DNA of 64,000 nt, taken from Corynebacterium capitovis DSM 44611 (GTDB taxonomy: Bacteria; Actinomycetota; Actinomycetes; Mycobacteriales; Mycobacteriaceae). The translations under genes and the position numbers were made by a program. The stretch covers positions 1,364,001 through 1,428,000 of the forward strand of contig NZ_CP047117.1 of the NCBI RefSeq assembly GCF_030440535.1. The letters are read 5' to 3'. This document shows, piece by piece, positions 36,128 to 45,536 of the stretch (the stretch's first letter is position 1; every line of letters starts with the position of its first letter). Under the pieces are notes generated by a model. The model worked only from the letters and a program-made list of their open reading frames with translations. It made no database searches and was not told the origin of the DNA.

Positions 36128-37786
36128 CTACCCCACGTCGATTCCCAGGTTCTCTCCCGTCCCCAGCTCAATGTTGAGGCCGGGCACCGAATTGATGAGG
36201 TTTCGCGTGTACTCCTCGGCTGGGTTGTCAAAGACGCTGTCCGCGGTGCCCTTTTCGACGACCTTTCCCTGCCGCATCACCACGATATCGTCAGCCGTTT
36301 GCCTCACCACGGCGAGATCGTGGGTGATGAACAGGTAAGACAGGCGCAGTTCGCTTTGCAGATCCGTCAGCAGGTGCAGGATCTGGTTTTGGACCAAGAC
36401 GTCGAGGGCGGAGACCGCCTCATCCAGCACGATGACCTCCGGGTTGAGTGCCATCGCACGGGCAATGGCGATGCGCTGCCGCTGCCCGCCCGAGAGCTCG
36501 TTGGGGTACCGGCGCATCGCGGAACGCGGCATCTGCACCATGTCCAACAGCTCAGAAACGCGAGCCTCCCGCTCCTTGCGGCTGCCAACCTTGTGCAGGG
36601 TGAGGGGCTCCTCAATACACCGGTAGATGGAGTACATCGGGTCGAGCGAACCGTAGGGGTTCTGGAAGACCACCTGCATGCGGCGGCGGACGTCGAAAAG
36701 TTCTTTGCGCGACAGTTTGGACACGTCGCGCCCCTCGAACTCCACTGCCCCGCTCGTCGGCTCAAGCAGACTTAGGACCATATTGGCCACGGTCGACTTA
36801 CCCGAGCCGGACTCGCCCACGAGGGCGAGGGTGGATCCCCGGCGGAGGTCGAAGGAGACACCATCGACGGCTCGGAGTGAACCGAACTCTTTCACAAGAT
36901 CGGTCACCCGCACAACGACTTCCTCGCTGGCCACGTCGGCGGCGAGCGATTCAGCCGTTTCCAATCCCTTCGCCTTCGCCGACTGGATACGGGCCGATGC
37001 CAGCGAGGGCGCCGCGGTGACGAGCCGCTTCGTGTACGGGTGCTGCGGAGCGCGCAGGATCTGCAGGCTCGGCCCCTTCTCGACGATACGTCCCCGGTGC
37101 ATGACCACGAGGTGATCCGCGCGCTCCGCGGCCAAACCGAGGTCGTGGGTGATGAACAATAACGCCGTGCCCAGCTCTTTGGTGAGGGTTTCCAGGTGGT
37201 CGAGGATGCGCTTTTGCACAGTGACGTCGAGGGCCGACGTCGGCTCGTCGGCAATAAGCAGGGCGGGCCGCGCGGCAAGCCCCATGGCGATGAGCGCGCG
37301 CTGCCGCATCCCACCAGAGAACTCGTGCGGATACTGCTTGGCACGCTTCTCGACGTCCGGCAGCCCGGCCTCCTCCAAAAGGGAGAGCACGCGGGCGTGG
37401 CGCTCAGAGCCCGCGGCGATATTGTTTGCACGCAGCGCCTCCTCGACCTGGGTGCCGATGCGCCACACCGGGTTGAGGTTACTCATCGGATCCTGCGGGA
37501 CAAGGCCGATTTGGCTGCCGCGGATCCTCTCCCAGCCCTTTTCATCCAGCTCAGTCAGCTCCTCGCCGTTGAGCTTGATTGACCCCGCCGTCACTTTGCC
37601 TGTGCCCGGCAGTAGCCCGAGGATGGACATAGCGGCCGTTGACTTCCCAGAACCGGACTCGCCGACGATAGCGACCGACTGGCCGGGGTAGATGGTCAGG
37701 TCGACGTCGCGCACGGCCTCGACGGTGCCGGTTGTGGATTCGAAGGAGATCCGCAGACCCTCGATGTCGAGTAGTGGTTCGCTCAT
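36128..37786 (-). CDS. Peptide ABC transporter ATPase, fused OppD-OppF type
   Basis: A 552-aa protein with two ABC domains: Walker A GESGSGKST in both, LSGG-type signatures FSGGMRQRA and LSGGQRQRI, and Walker B ADEPTSALD and LDEAVSALD. It energises oligo- or dipeptide import through the two permeases. ATG 37786 overlaps the upstream permease stop (ATGA). It is the last gene of the operon oppA-oppB-oppC-oppDF. Confidence 0.94.
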   Translation of the reverse strand: MSEPLLDIEGLRISFESTTGTVEAVRDVDLTIYPGQSVAIVGESGSGKSTAAMSILGLLPGTGKVTAGSIKLNGEELTELDEKGWERIRGSQIGLVPQDPMSNLNPVWRIGTQVEEALRANNIAAGSERHARVLSLLEEAGLPDVEKRAKQYPHEFSGGMRQRALIAMGLAARPALLIADEPTSALDVTVQKRILDHLETLTKELGTALLFITHDLGLAAERADHLVVMHRGRIVEKGPSLQILRAPQHPYTKRLVTAAPSLASARIQSAKAKGLETAESLAADVASEEVVVRVTDLVKEFGSLRAVDGVSFDLRRGSTLALVGESGSGKSTVANMVLSLLEPTSGAVEFEGRDVSKLSRKELFDVRRRMQVVFQNPYGSLDPMYSIYRCIEEPLTLHKVGSRKEREARVSELLDMVQMPRSAMRRYPNELSGGQRQRIAIARAMALNPEVIVLDEAVSALDVLVQNQILHLLTDLQSELRLSYLFITHDLAVVRQTADDIVVMRQGKVVEKGTADSVFDNPAEEYTRNLINSVPGLNIELGTGENLGIDVG

Positions 37787-38754
37787 CGCTTCCTCGCTTT
37801 CGGGTCGAGGGCGTCGCGGATCGCATCGCCCATCATGATAAAGCTCAGCACCGTCAGCGCGAGAGCGATGGCCGGGTAGAAGAGCACCATTGGCTGAGTG
37901 CGCAGCGAGGCCTGGGCTGCGGAAATATCCCCGCCCCAGGACACGACCGTCGCCGGCAACCCGATGCCAAGGAAGGACAGGGTCGCCTCCGCAACGATGA
38001 AGGTTCCAAGAGCGACGGTGGCGTACACGATGATCGGCGCCGCTGCGTTGGGCATGACGTGGGAGGTGATGATGCGCAGGTTCGACGCGCCCAACGCGCG
38101 GGCAGCCGTAACAAACTCATCATTCTTTACTCCCAGCACAGCACCGCGGGTGATTCTCGCGATCTGGGTCCACCCGAACATCGCTAGTGCCAGCACAACC
38201 ATCCACACCGAGCGTTTGTTTTGGAACATGGACATCACGACGATGGCGGCCAAGACGAGGGGCACGGCAAAGAAGATGTCGGTGAGCCGCGACAAGATGG
38301 CATCCCACACGCCGCCGTAGAAACCGGCGAGGGCGCCGACGATGGAACCGATCACCGTGACAAGCAGCGTGGTGAGCACTCCCACTGTGACCGAGGCGCG
38401 GGCGCCATAGACGGTGCGGGAGTAAATGTCACAACCCTGGCGATTGAATCCGAAGGGGTGGCCCGAGCTTGGGCCCGCGAGGGAATGCGAGAGGACACAT
38501 TCCCGCGGGTCCACCGTCGTAAAGAGACCAGGCGCGAGCGCCAAGGCGAGAGCGGCGAGGATGAGCAGACCGGAGATCCAGAACAGCGGGCGCCGGCGCA
38601 GGTAGCGCCAGGCATCAGTCCATTGGCTCGCGGGGGCAGAGCCGTCGGCAACGGCGTCGACCGCTCCCAAGCCGGTCTCGTCTGTCTCCGCGATGAAGTA
38701 CTCCTGGCCGCGAAGCGGCGCGTTTAGTCCTTGAGGTTCTTGAGAGTTAGGCAT
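37783..38754 (-). CDS. Peptide ABC transporter permease (OppC type)
   Basis: A 323-aa permease with an N-terminal soluble segment, a WRYLRRRPLFWISG amphipathic entry, six helices and the coupling motif ARALGASNLRIITSHVMPNA. ATG 38754 lies eight bases inside the end of the oppB-type gene. The longer frame upstream runs antiparallel to nothing functional and lacks homology. Confidence 0.93.
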   Translation of the reverse strand: MPNSQEPQGLNAPLRGQEYFIAETDETGLGAVDAVADGSAPASQWTDAWRYLRRRPLFWISGLLILAALALALAPGLFTTVDPRECVLSHSLAGPSSGHPFGFNRQGCDIYSRTVYGARASVTVGVLTTLLVTVIGSIVGALAGFYGGVWDAILSRLTDIFFAVPLVLAAIVVMSMFQNKRSVWMVVLALAMFGWTQIARITRGAVLGVKNDEFVTAARALGASNLRIITSHVMPNAAAPIIVYATVALGTFIVAEATLSFLGIGLPATVVSWGGDISAAQASLRTQPMVLFYPAIALALTVLSFIMMGDAIRDALDPKARKR

Positions 38755-39673
38755 AGCGAATCCTTGGGTCAAGAACGGCGTAGAGGAGGTCCACAATGAG
38801 GTTGGCCACGATGTAGACGATGACCAAAACGGTGGTGAAAGACACGACCGTTGCGGGTTCTCCCTTGATGATTCCTTGGTAAATCGTGCCACCCACGCCG
38901 TTGATCCCGAAGATGCCTTCGGTGACGATGGCGCCACCCATCAAAGCTCCCAGGTCCGACCCGAGGAACGTCACCACGGGGATGAGCGAATTTCGCAGAA
39001 CGTGGCGGGTCATTACGGTGCTTCCGGAGAGCCCTTTTGCCCGAGCCGTGCGCACGTAATCCGCTCGGAGGTTGTCGCTCACACTGTTGCGCGTCAACCG
39101 CACGACGTACGCGAAGGACAACGAACCGAGCACGATCGCGGGCATGAGCAGAGCCACGAACGACTCGTTCCTTCCGACGGTGACGGGGAGCAACCCCCAC
39201 TTGACACCGACGAGGTACTGCAGGACGAAGCCGATAACAAACGAGGGCACGGCGATGACAAACAGCGAGATGACCAAGATCGTCGAGTCGAAAGCGCCGC
39301 CGCGGCGCATTCCCGCGATGACGCCGAACAGGATGCCAAAGACCGATTCAAACGCCAGCGCCATCAGCGCCAACTTGGCGGTGACGGGGAACGCGTTGGC
39401 CATGACCGCGGAGACCGGCTGGCCCGAGAAGGTCATGCCGAAGTCGCCGGTGAAGATCCCCTTCAGGTACAAGAGATACTGAACGAGAAACGGCTTGTCC
39501 AGGTTGTATTCCGCCTCAATGCGCGCGCGGGCCGCCTCCGACAAGCCTCGGTCCCCGCCGAGTGCCTGCACAGGATCACCCGGCATCAGGAAGACGAGAG
39601 CGTAGAGGAGCAGGGTGGCGCCGAAGAAGACGGGGATCATCTGAAGCAGGCGCCGTCCGATGTAACGGAGCAT
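38747..39673 (-). CDS. Peptide ABC transporter permease (OppB type)
   Basis: A 308-aa permease starting LRYIGRRLLQMIPVFFGATLLLY, with six helices and the coupling motif RTARAKGLSGSTVMTRHVLRNS. It pairs with the OppC-type subunit. ATG 39673 lies nine bases after the binding-protein stop. Confidence 0.93.
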   Translation of the reverse strand: MLRYIGRRLLQMIPVFFGATLLLYALVFLMPGDPVQALGGDRGLSEAARARIEAEYNLDKPFLVQYLLYLKGIFTGDFGMTFSGQPVSAVMANAFPVTAKLALMALAFESVFGILFGVIAGMRRGGAFDSTILVISLFVIAVPSFVIGFVLQYLVGVKWGLLPVTVGRNESFVALLMPAIVLGSLSFAYVVRLTRNSVSDNLRADYVRTARAKGLSGSTVMTRHVLRNSLIPVVTFLGSDLGALMGGAIVTEGIFGINGVGGTIYQGIIKGEPATVVSFTTVLVIVYIVANLIVDLLYAVLDPRIRYA

Positions 39674-39682
39674 GACTGCGCG

Positions 39683-41254
39683 CTACTTCTTGGTGATTTC
39701 TTCGTAGACGGGCTGGCTCTTCCAAGAGAAGGTCACGTTCTCCACCTTGTCAGAGGACCCACCGGTCGTGTTGGAATACCACAGCGGGATTGCGGGAAGC
39801 TCCTTGAGGAGGATTTCCTGCGCCTCGTTGTACTTCGGCTGTGCGGCCTCGGCACTGCCGGCCGTCGCTGCTTCCTTCACCAGCCGGTCGAAATCGGCGT
39901 TGGAGTAGTCACCATCGTTGGAGCTAGCACCGGTGGTGTACAAGGGGGTGAGGAAATTGCCCAGCAGCGGGAAGTCCGCCTGCCAGCCGGTGCGGAACGC
40001 GCCTTGAATGGTGCGCTTCTTCACGTCGTCGCGAAGCGACTTGAAGTCTGGGTATGCGTTGCCCACTGCGTCAATGCCGAGGGTGTTGCGGATCGAGTTC
40101 GCCACCGCGTCGGCCCACGCTTGGTGGCCACCGTCTGCGTTGTAGGAAATGGTGAACTGGCCGGTGAACGGCGAGATTGCGTCGGCTTCCGCCCACAGGC
40201 GCTTGGCTTCCTCGGGGTTGTAGGAGAGCACATCCGCGCCCTGCAGGGAGTCAGAGTGGCCGGGAATGACCGGTGAGGTGAAGTCCGTTGCCGGGGTCCG
40301 CGTCCCGTCGAAAATTGTCTGGGTGATCTCCTCGCGGTTGATGGCGCGGGAGATGGCCTGGCGGCGCAGCACACCCTCCTCGCCGGAGAAGTGCGGCAGG
40401 TTTTGCGGGATCGTGAAGGACTGGAAGACTGCGCCGGGCTTGTTGACGGCGCGCTCCCCCAGCTCGTCGCGGTAGGTCGAGAAAGCGGAATCCGGAATAG
40501 CGTCGAGGACGTCCAGGTTGCCGGCGAGGAGGTCGGAGTATGCGGCGTCCTGCTGCGCGTAAAAGACGTAGGTCACCCCGTCATTCTTCGGTGTGCGGTC
40601 CCCGGTGTATTCGTCGTTGGGAACGATGGTGGCGTCCTGGTTGTGGTTCCACTCGCTGAGCTTGTACGGGCCGTTACTGACCGGTTTTTGGCCGTAGGCC
40701 TCAATATCGTCGTAGGCACTCGGGTGCAGCGGGTAGAACGCCGAGTATCCGAGGGTGGAGGGGAAATCCGCCTCGGGCTGGGCCAGCTCGACCGTGAATG
40801 TCTTCTCGTCGACGACCTTCAGGCCTTCCATTTCCTTCGCCCCCTCGGCGTAGCCGAGGATGGGTTCGAAGAAGGAGGCGGACAGCAGCGAGTTCTCTAC
40901 CGTGTAGTTCCACGCCTTAACGAAGTCCTCGGCGGTGACGTTGGTGCCATCGGACCACTTCGCGTCGTCCTTCAGAGTGATCCGGTAGGTCTTGTCGCCC
41001 TCAAGGTCGATCGACTTGGCCAGGTCGTTGTGGGCATGCCCGTCGGCGTCGTAGTAAACGAGGCCCGCGTAAATCTTCTCGACGATTCGGCCGCCCCCGG
41101 TTTCATTCGTGTTCCCGGGGATCAGCGGGTTCTGCGGCTCGGAGCCGTTCACCATCACGTAGTCACCCTCGCCCGATCCTTCGTTTCCGCAGGCTACGAG
41201 GCTAAAAGTTAAGGTGCTCGCAGCGACAATCGCCGCCGTCTTCCTCAGGTGCAC
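39683..41254 (-). CDS. Peptide-binding lipoprotein (OppA type)
   Basis: A 523-aa family 5 solute-binding protein with signal peptide and lipobox LVAC (Cys 22). The domain contains YRITLKDDAKWSDGTNVTAEDFVKAWNYT and is anchored outside the membrane to capture peptides for the OppBC permease. GTG 41254 follows GGAGAT. It is the first gene of the operon. Confidence 0.93.
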   Translation of the reverse strand: MHLRKTAAIVAASTLTFSLVACGNEGSGEGDYVMVNGSEPQNPLIPGNTNETGGGRIVEKIYAGLVYYDADGHAHNDLAKSIDLEGDKTYRITLKDDAKWSDGTNVTAEDFVKAWNYTVENSLLSASFFEPILGYAEGAKEMEGLKVVDEKTFTVELAQPEADFPSTLGYSAFYPLHPSAYDDIEAYGQKPVSNGPYKLSEWNHNQDATIVPNDEYTGDRTPKNDGVTYVFYAQQDAAYSDLLAGNLDVLDAIPDSAFSTYRDELGERAVNKPGAVFQSFTIPQNLPHFSGEEGVLRRQAISRAINREEITQTIFDGTRTPATDFTSPVIPGHSDSLQGADVLSYNPEEAKRLWAEADAISPFTGQFTISYNADGGHQAWADAVANSIRNTLGIDAVGNAYPDFKSLRDDVKKRTIQGAFRTGWQADFPLLGNFLTPLYTTGASSNDGDYSNADFDRLVKEAATAGSAEAAQPKYNEAQEILLKELPAIPLWYSNTTGGSSDKVENVTFSWKSQPVYEEITKK

Positions 41255-41365
41255 GGCATCTCCTTCAGTTGCTAAGTAACAGGAAGTACCCAGCAGTGCG
41301 ACACGTCACACGTTATGGGTTCCCCACATTTCACCACAGGAGACCTTCACAAAGGAAAACCTTCC

Positions 41366-41677
41366 TCACCCTCCTCTCACCCATGTCACGACGAGACCGT
41401 CCCGTTCTCCGAATCGTTCCAGGTGACGGCCAACAACCCCCTCCATTCTCTCCACATTTTCGGGGGTGGCCTGAAGGGTGAGCATGAGTACGTCTTCCCC
41501 ACACAACATGTCGCAGGTTGTCGGGGCACCGTCTGAGGGGAACACGAGCTGGCCGCGCATCGCGTCAGGGTCCCACTCCGCTTCGATCTTCCTGCCGAAG
41601 TGGCTGGCCATTTGCTTGCCGTAGCGCCCGGCCCGTTCGGTTCTTACCCGGGCAGTCGACGTGATGAGTTCACCCAT
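41366..41677 (-). CDS. DUF2218 family protein
   Basis: A 103-aa protein beginning MGELITSTARVRTERAGRYG and containing MASHFGRKIEAEWD, a DUF2218 pattern. Homologues often occur beside iron or siderophore genes, but none is visible here. ATG 41677 matches the family start; ATG 41686 is an alternative. It is upstream of oppA on the same strand with its own gap. Confidence 0.8.
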   Translation of the reverse strand: MGELITSTARVRTERAGRYGKQMASHFGRKIEAEWDPDAMRGQLVFPSDGAPTTCDMLCGEDVLMLTLQATPENVERMEGVVGRHLERFGERDGLVVTWVRGG

Positions 41678-41699
41678 GCCCCACACGGTACCGCCCGTT

Positions 41700-41705
41700 T
41701 ATGAT
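41700..41705 (+). promoter_or_regulatory. Candidate -10 box upstream of the DUF808 gene
   Basis: TATGAT in the divergent gap between the DUF2218 and DUF808 genes, about 60 bases before the start codon. No clear -35 box. Confidence 0.3.
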
Positions 41706-41767
41706 GGCGAGTTAGCACACACAGTGCTCTCAGTCTTTCCCCTTCTTCCCGACGAAAGGTGGTCGCC

Positions 41768-42670
41768 GTGTCCGGTGGCTTACTCGCGCTTCTCGACGAC
41801 GTTGCGCTCATTGCCCGTACCGCTTCCGCCTCGGTGGACGATATCGCCGGGATGGCCGCCAAAACCTCGGCGAAAGCCGCGGGGGTGGTCATCGATGACG
41901 CTGCCGTGACCCCGCAATACGTCTCCGACGTCTCCCCGGCCCGCGAGCTACCGATGATCTGGAAGATCACCAAAGGCTCACTGCGCAACAAGCTGGTGAT
42001 CGTTCTTCCGATCGCGCTGCTCCTCAACGCGGTTGCTCCATGGGCCCTGGTGCCCATCCTCATGGTGGGCGGCACCTACCTGTGTTTTGAGGGGGCCGAG
42101 AAGATCGCGCAGAAGCTTGGAGGCCATCACGAGGACCCGTCGGCAAAAGGCGCCAAGAATGAGAAGACGCTAGTCCGCAGTGCAATCACGACCGATCTCA
42201 TCCTCTCGGCGGAAATCATGATCATCTCCCTCGACCAGGTCAAAGACGAGCCGTTCCTGATGGAGACGGCGGTGCTGATCGCGGTGGGTATCCTCATGAC
42301 GGTCGTGGTCTACGGGGCTGTCGCTGTCCTGGTCAAGGTCGACGACATCGGGCTGGGAATGATCCAGCGTGGCCATACCCCTCGTCTGGGGCGCGCCCTC
42401 GTCACCGCGATGCCTTATGTCCTCTCGCTGATTGGGGTGGTTGGAACGGTGGCGATGCTGTGGGTAGGCGGGCACCTCATCATCCGGGGCCTGCATGAGG
42501 TTTTCGGGTGGCACGCTCTTCACGACCTCATTGAGCGCGGTGTCCACGCTGTCGGCGGTGGTGCGATCGGATGGTGCGTGGAAACGGGCATCTCGCTTGT
42601 CATCGGACTCATCGCCGGATTCATCGTGTTCGGCGTCATGTCGCTGGTAGCTAAAGTCCGGTCCCGCTAG
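41768..42670 (+). CDS. DUF808 (YedI-like) inner membrane protein
   Basis: A 300-aa protein of the DUF808 family: SGGLLALLDDVALI at the N-terminus, RELPMIWKITKGSLRNK, then about five hydrophobic helices. GTG 41768 is preferred because AAAGG lies ten bases upstream and alignment with YedI begins there; GTG 41759 is too close to it. Function is unknown in the family. Confidence 0.88.
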   Translation: MSGGLLALLDDVALIARTASASVDDIAGMAAKTSAKAAGVVIDDAAVTPQYVSDVSPARELPMIWKITKGSLRNKLVIVLPIALLLNAVAPWALVPILMVGGTYLCFEGAEKIAQKLGGHHEDPSAKGAKNEKTLVRSAITTDLILSAEIMIISLDQVKDEPFLMETAVLIAVGILMTVVVYGAVAVLVKVDDIGLGMIQRGHTPRLGRALVTAMPYVLSLIGVVGTVAMLWVGGHLIIRGLHEVFGWHALHDLIERGVHAVGGGAIGWCVETGISLVIGLIAGFIVFGVMSLVAKVRSR

Positions 42671-42673
42671 GTT
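42668..42673 (+). promoter_or_regulatory. Candidate -10 box for leaderless UvrA-like gene
   Basis: TAGGTT lies over the DUF808 stop codon and ends eight bases before GTG 42682, with no Shine-Dalgarno sequence. Confidence 0.35.
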
Positions 42674-42681
42674 TTTCGCCC

Positions 42682-45009
42682 GTGCAGCATGACGTCATCC
42701 GGGTCACTGGAGCCCGCGAGAACAACCTCCACAGCGTTTCAGTTGACATTCCCAAACACAGTCTGACGGTCTTCGCTGGCTTGTCAGGGTCGGGCAAATC
42801 CTCGTTGGCGTTTAACGTCATCGCCGCCGAATCCCGCCGGCTGATCAACGAGACGTATTCCACCTTCGTGCAGGGTTTCATGCCCTCCATGGCACGCCCA
42901 GACGTCGACAAGCTCGAAGGCTTAACCACGGCGATCGTTGTCGACCAAGAGCCCCTCGGCGCCAGTGCTCGTTCGACCGTGGGCACCGCAACCGATGTCA
43001 CCGCGATGTTGCGCGTTCTCTTTTCCCGCATTGCGGAGCCGAACGCGGGCGGGCCCGGCGCGTACTCCTTCAACGTCCCGTCCGTCTCGGGCGGAGGCGT
43101 CCTCACCGACGCCCGCGGTCGCAAAAAAGTGCTGCGTAACTACAAGCGCACGGGCGGAATGTGCCCAGCGTGCGAAGGCACGGGTAGGGCCTCGACCCTC
43201 GACGTGGAGGAGGTCGTGGACCGGAGCCTCTCGCTTATCGACGGCGCCATTCGCGTCCCTGGTTACAAGCCCGGGTCGTGGCAGCTGCGGCACTTCATCG
43301 ATTCCGGCTTTTTCCCTATCGACGTTCCCCTCGCGCAGTTTACCGAGGAACAGTTGCACGCATTGTTGTGGTCAGAACCGAAACGTGTTGACTACCTCGG
43401 GTTCAACACGACGTACGAGGGGTTGATCCCCAAACTGACGAAGTCCCTGAAGGGCAAGGAAAAAGAGGGCCTTCCAAAGGCGATGCGTGAATTCGCCGAC
43501 CGCGCCCTGGCTACGGGTCCCTGCCCGACCTGCCACGGCACCCGCCTCGCGGAACACGCGCTGGAATCCCGCGTGGAGGGGAACAACATCGCCGAGCTGT
43601 GCCTCATGGAAGTCGGCGAGCTCGCGGAGTGGTTCACCCGTATCGACGCCCCCTCGGTTGCCCCCCTCGTCGAGGCGATTCGCGAAACGTTGGCGACGTT
43701 CAGCATGATTGGCTTGGACTACCTCACCCTTGACCGCCCAACGTCGACCTTGTCTGGCGGTGAGGCGCAGCGCGTCAAGATGGTCAGGCACCTCGGTTCC
43801 GCCCTGACGAACGTCACGTACGTATTCGACGAACCCACCGCGGGGCTCCACCCCGCAGACATCGACCGCATGAACACCCTCCTTCTCGCGTTGCGAGATA
43901 AGGGAAACACCGTCTTGGTGGTCGAGCACAAGCCGCAGACCATCGGGATCGCTGACCGCGTAGTCGAGCTGGGCCCCGGGGCCGGTACCTCGGGCGGCAC
44001 GATCGTATTTTCGGGCAGCGTTGCGCAGCTCCGCGATGCAGGGACCGTAACGGCCCGCCACCTGCAGGACCGTTACGAACTCAAACCGGACAGTGAATGC
44101 AGACCTGGAAGTGGCGTCATCAGCGTACGCGGGGCCTCAGGCAACAACCTCGGTTCGGTTGATGTCGACATCCCGCGCGCTGCGCTCACCGTGATCACGG
44201 GTGTCGCCGGTTCCGGGAAGTCGACGCTCGCTCGCTCCATTCCGCGGGACGAGAAGACGGTGTGGGTCGACCAGTCCGCCATTTCAGGCTCACGGTGCTC
44301 CAACCCCGCCACCTTCACAGGCGCCCTCGACCCGATCAGGAAAGCGTTTGCCAAAGAGAACGGCGTCACACCTTCGCTTTTCTCCCCCAATTCCGAGGGT
44401 GCGTGCGAGAACTGCAAGGGTGCCGGGGTTGTCTACGTGGATCTCGGGATCATGCAGGGTGTCGATGTCCCGTGCGAGGTCTGCGAGGGAAAGCGCTTCG
44501 ACCAAGCGGTTTTGGAGTATTCATTCGGCGGCAAAGATATCTCTGAGGTGCTCGCCATGCCCGCCGGAGAGGCTGCCGGGTTCTTCGCCGAGCACCGAGT
44601 CCCCGCCGCTGCCCGCATCGCGGGCTACCTTGTCGACGTCGGCCTCGGGTACATCCGCCTCGGCCAACCGTTGACGACTCTGTCGGGCGGAGAGCGCCAG
44701 CGTCTCAAACTGGCGAGCCACCTCAACGACAAAGCCACCCTCTTCATTCTCGATGAGCCCACCCATGGCCTTCACGTCGCGGACTCTTTCAACCTGGTAA
44801 AGCTCTTCGACTCGCTCGTTGACAAGGGCGCAACCGTTGTCATAATCGAACACAACCCGGCTGTCATCACCCGGGCCGACCACATCATCGATATGGGACC
44901 TGGCGCTGGATCGGCAGGCGGCCGCATTGTCGCCCAGGGCACCCCTTCCCTCGTGGCACAGTCGAAGTCCTCGGTCACCGGTCGCTACCTCAAGGGTTTG
45001 AGCGCCTAA
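42682..45009 (+). CDS. UvrA-like ABC ATPase (short, UvrA paralogue)
   Basis: A 775-aa member of the UvrA superfamily. Walker A motifs GLSGSGKSS (near residue 33) and GVAGSGKST (near 507), signatures LSGGEAQR (near 357) and LSGGERQR (near 667), and zinc-module cysteine pairs CPACEGTGR, CPTCHGTR and CENCKGAG are present. It is shorter than true UvrA (about 950 aa) and lacks room for the UvrB-binding domain. Relatives in Streptomyces (DrrC) give resistance to DNA-binding drugs. It probably senses or clears DNA adducts outside the standard UvrABC pathway. Confidence 0.88.
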   Translation: MQHDVIRVTGARENNLHSVSVDIPKHSLTVFAGLSGSGKSSLAFNVIAAESRRLINETYSTFVQGFMPSMARPDVDKLEGLTTAIVVDQEPLGASARSTVGTATDVTAMLRVLFSRIAEPNAGGPGAYSFNVPSVSGGGVLTDARGRKKVLRNYKRTGGMCPACEGTGRASTLDVEEVVDRSLSLIDGAIRVPGYKPGSWQLRHFIDSGFFPIDVPLAQFTEEQLHALLWSEPKRVDYLGFNTTYEGLIPKLTKSLKGKEKEGLPKAMREFADRALATGPCPTCHGTRLAEHALESRVEGNNIAELCLMEVGELAEWFTRIDAPSVAPLVEAIRETLATFSMIGLDYLTLDRPTSTLSGGEAQRVKMVRHLGSALTNVTYVFDEPTAGLHPADIDRMNTLLLALRDKGNTVLVVEHKPQTIGIADRVVELGPGAGTSGGTIVFSGSVAQLRDAGTVTARHLQDRYELKPDSECRPGSGVISVRGASGNNLGSVDVDIPRAALTVITGVAGSGKSTLARSIPRDEKTVWVDQSAISGSRCSNPATFTGALDPIRKAFAKENGVTPSLFSPNSEGACENCKGAGVVYVDLGIMQGVDVPCEVCEGKRFDQAVLEYSFGGKDISEVLAMPAGEAAGFFAEHRVPAAARIAGYLVDVGLGYIRLGQPLTTLSGGERQRLKLASHLNDKATLFILDEPTHGLHVADSFNLVKLFDSLVDKGATVVIIEHNPAVITRADHIIDMGPGAGSAGGRIVAQGTPSLVAQSKSSVTGRYLKGLSA

Positions 45010-45098
45010 GCCCAGCAAGATACGGGCGGGACTCCACCGCCCACGGAATATCGCTACCGTGGGGTGTGCACAGAGATTGCACGACCAAGGAGGAATCT

Positions 45099-45515
45099 AT
45101 GTCCAAGGGCGTTGGAGACCACGGCCCGAACCCGTACAAGGTCAACATTGAACAGGCAACCGTTACGAACGACGCGTTCCGGGACACATTGTGGACCGGT
45201 AAGAACCTCCAGCTGACCGTGATGTCCATCCCGGCCGGGGGCGAGATTGGCGCGGAAATCCACGACGGGCACGACCAGTTCCTGCGCATCGAGGAAGGCA
45301 AGGTCCGTGCGATGATCGGCTCGAGCGAGGACGATCTCGAGCTGGATGAGATCGCGGAGGATGACGATGCGATCTTCGTGCCCGCCGGTAAGTGGCACAA
45401 CTTTGTCAACGTCGGGGAAGAACCCGTCAAGCTGTACTCCATCTATGCCCCGCCGGAGCACGAGCCCGGCACGTTCCACGCGACAAAGGCCGACGCCGAC
45501 GCCGCGGAGGAGTAG
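45099..45515 (+). CDS. Cupin-domain protein
   Basis: A 138-aa single-domain cupin with motif 1 EIHDGHDQFLRIEEGKV (His residues as metal ligands) and motif 2 VPAGKWHNFVNVG. The cytoplasmic function and substrate are unknown. ATG 45099 follows AAGGAGGAAT, a strong ribosome-binding site. Confidence 0.88.
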   Translation: MSKGVGDHGPNPYKVNIEQATVTNDAFRDTLWTGKNLQLTVMSIPAGGEIGAEIHDGHDQFLRIEEGKVRAMIGSSEDDLELDEIAEDDDAIFVPAGKWHNFVNVGEEPVKLYSIYAPPEHEPGTFHATKADADAAEE

Positions 45516-45523
45516 CGGGCCCC

Positions 45524-45529
45524 TAAGAT
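45524..45529 (+). promoter_or_regulatory. -10 box for leaderless transcript
   Basis: TAAGAT ends seven bases before GTG 45537 and overlaps the ATG at 45528, arguing against that start. Confidence 0.5.
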
Positions 45530-45536
45530 GGGGCGG

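Noticed and set aside
38876..40276. 466-aa plus-strand open frame
   Set aside because: Opposite oppB and oppA; composition is typical of an antisense shadow.
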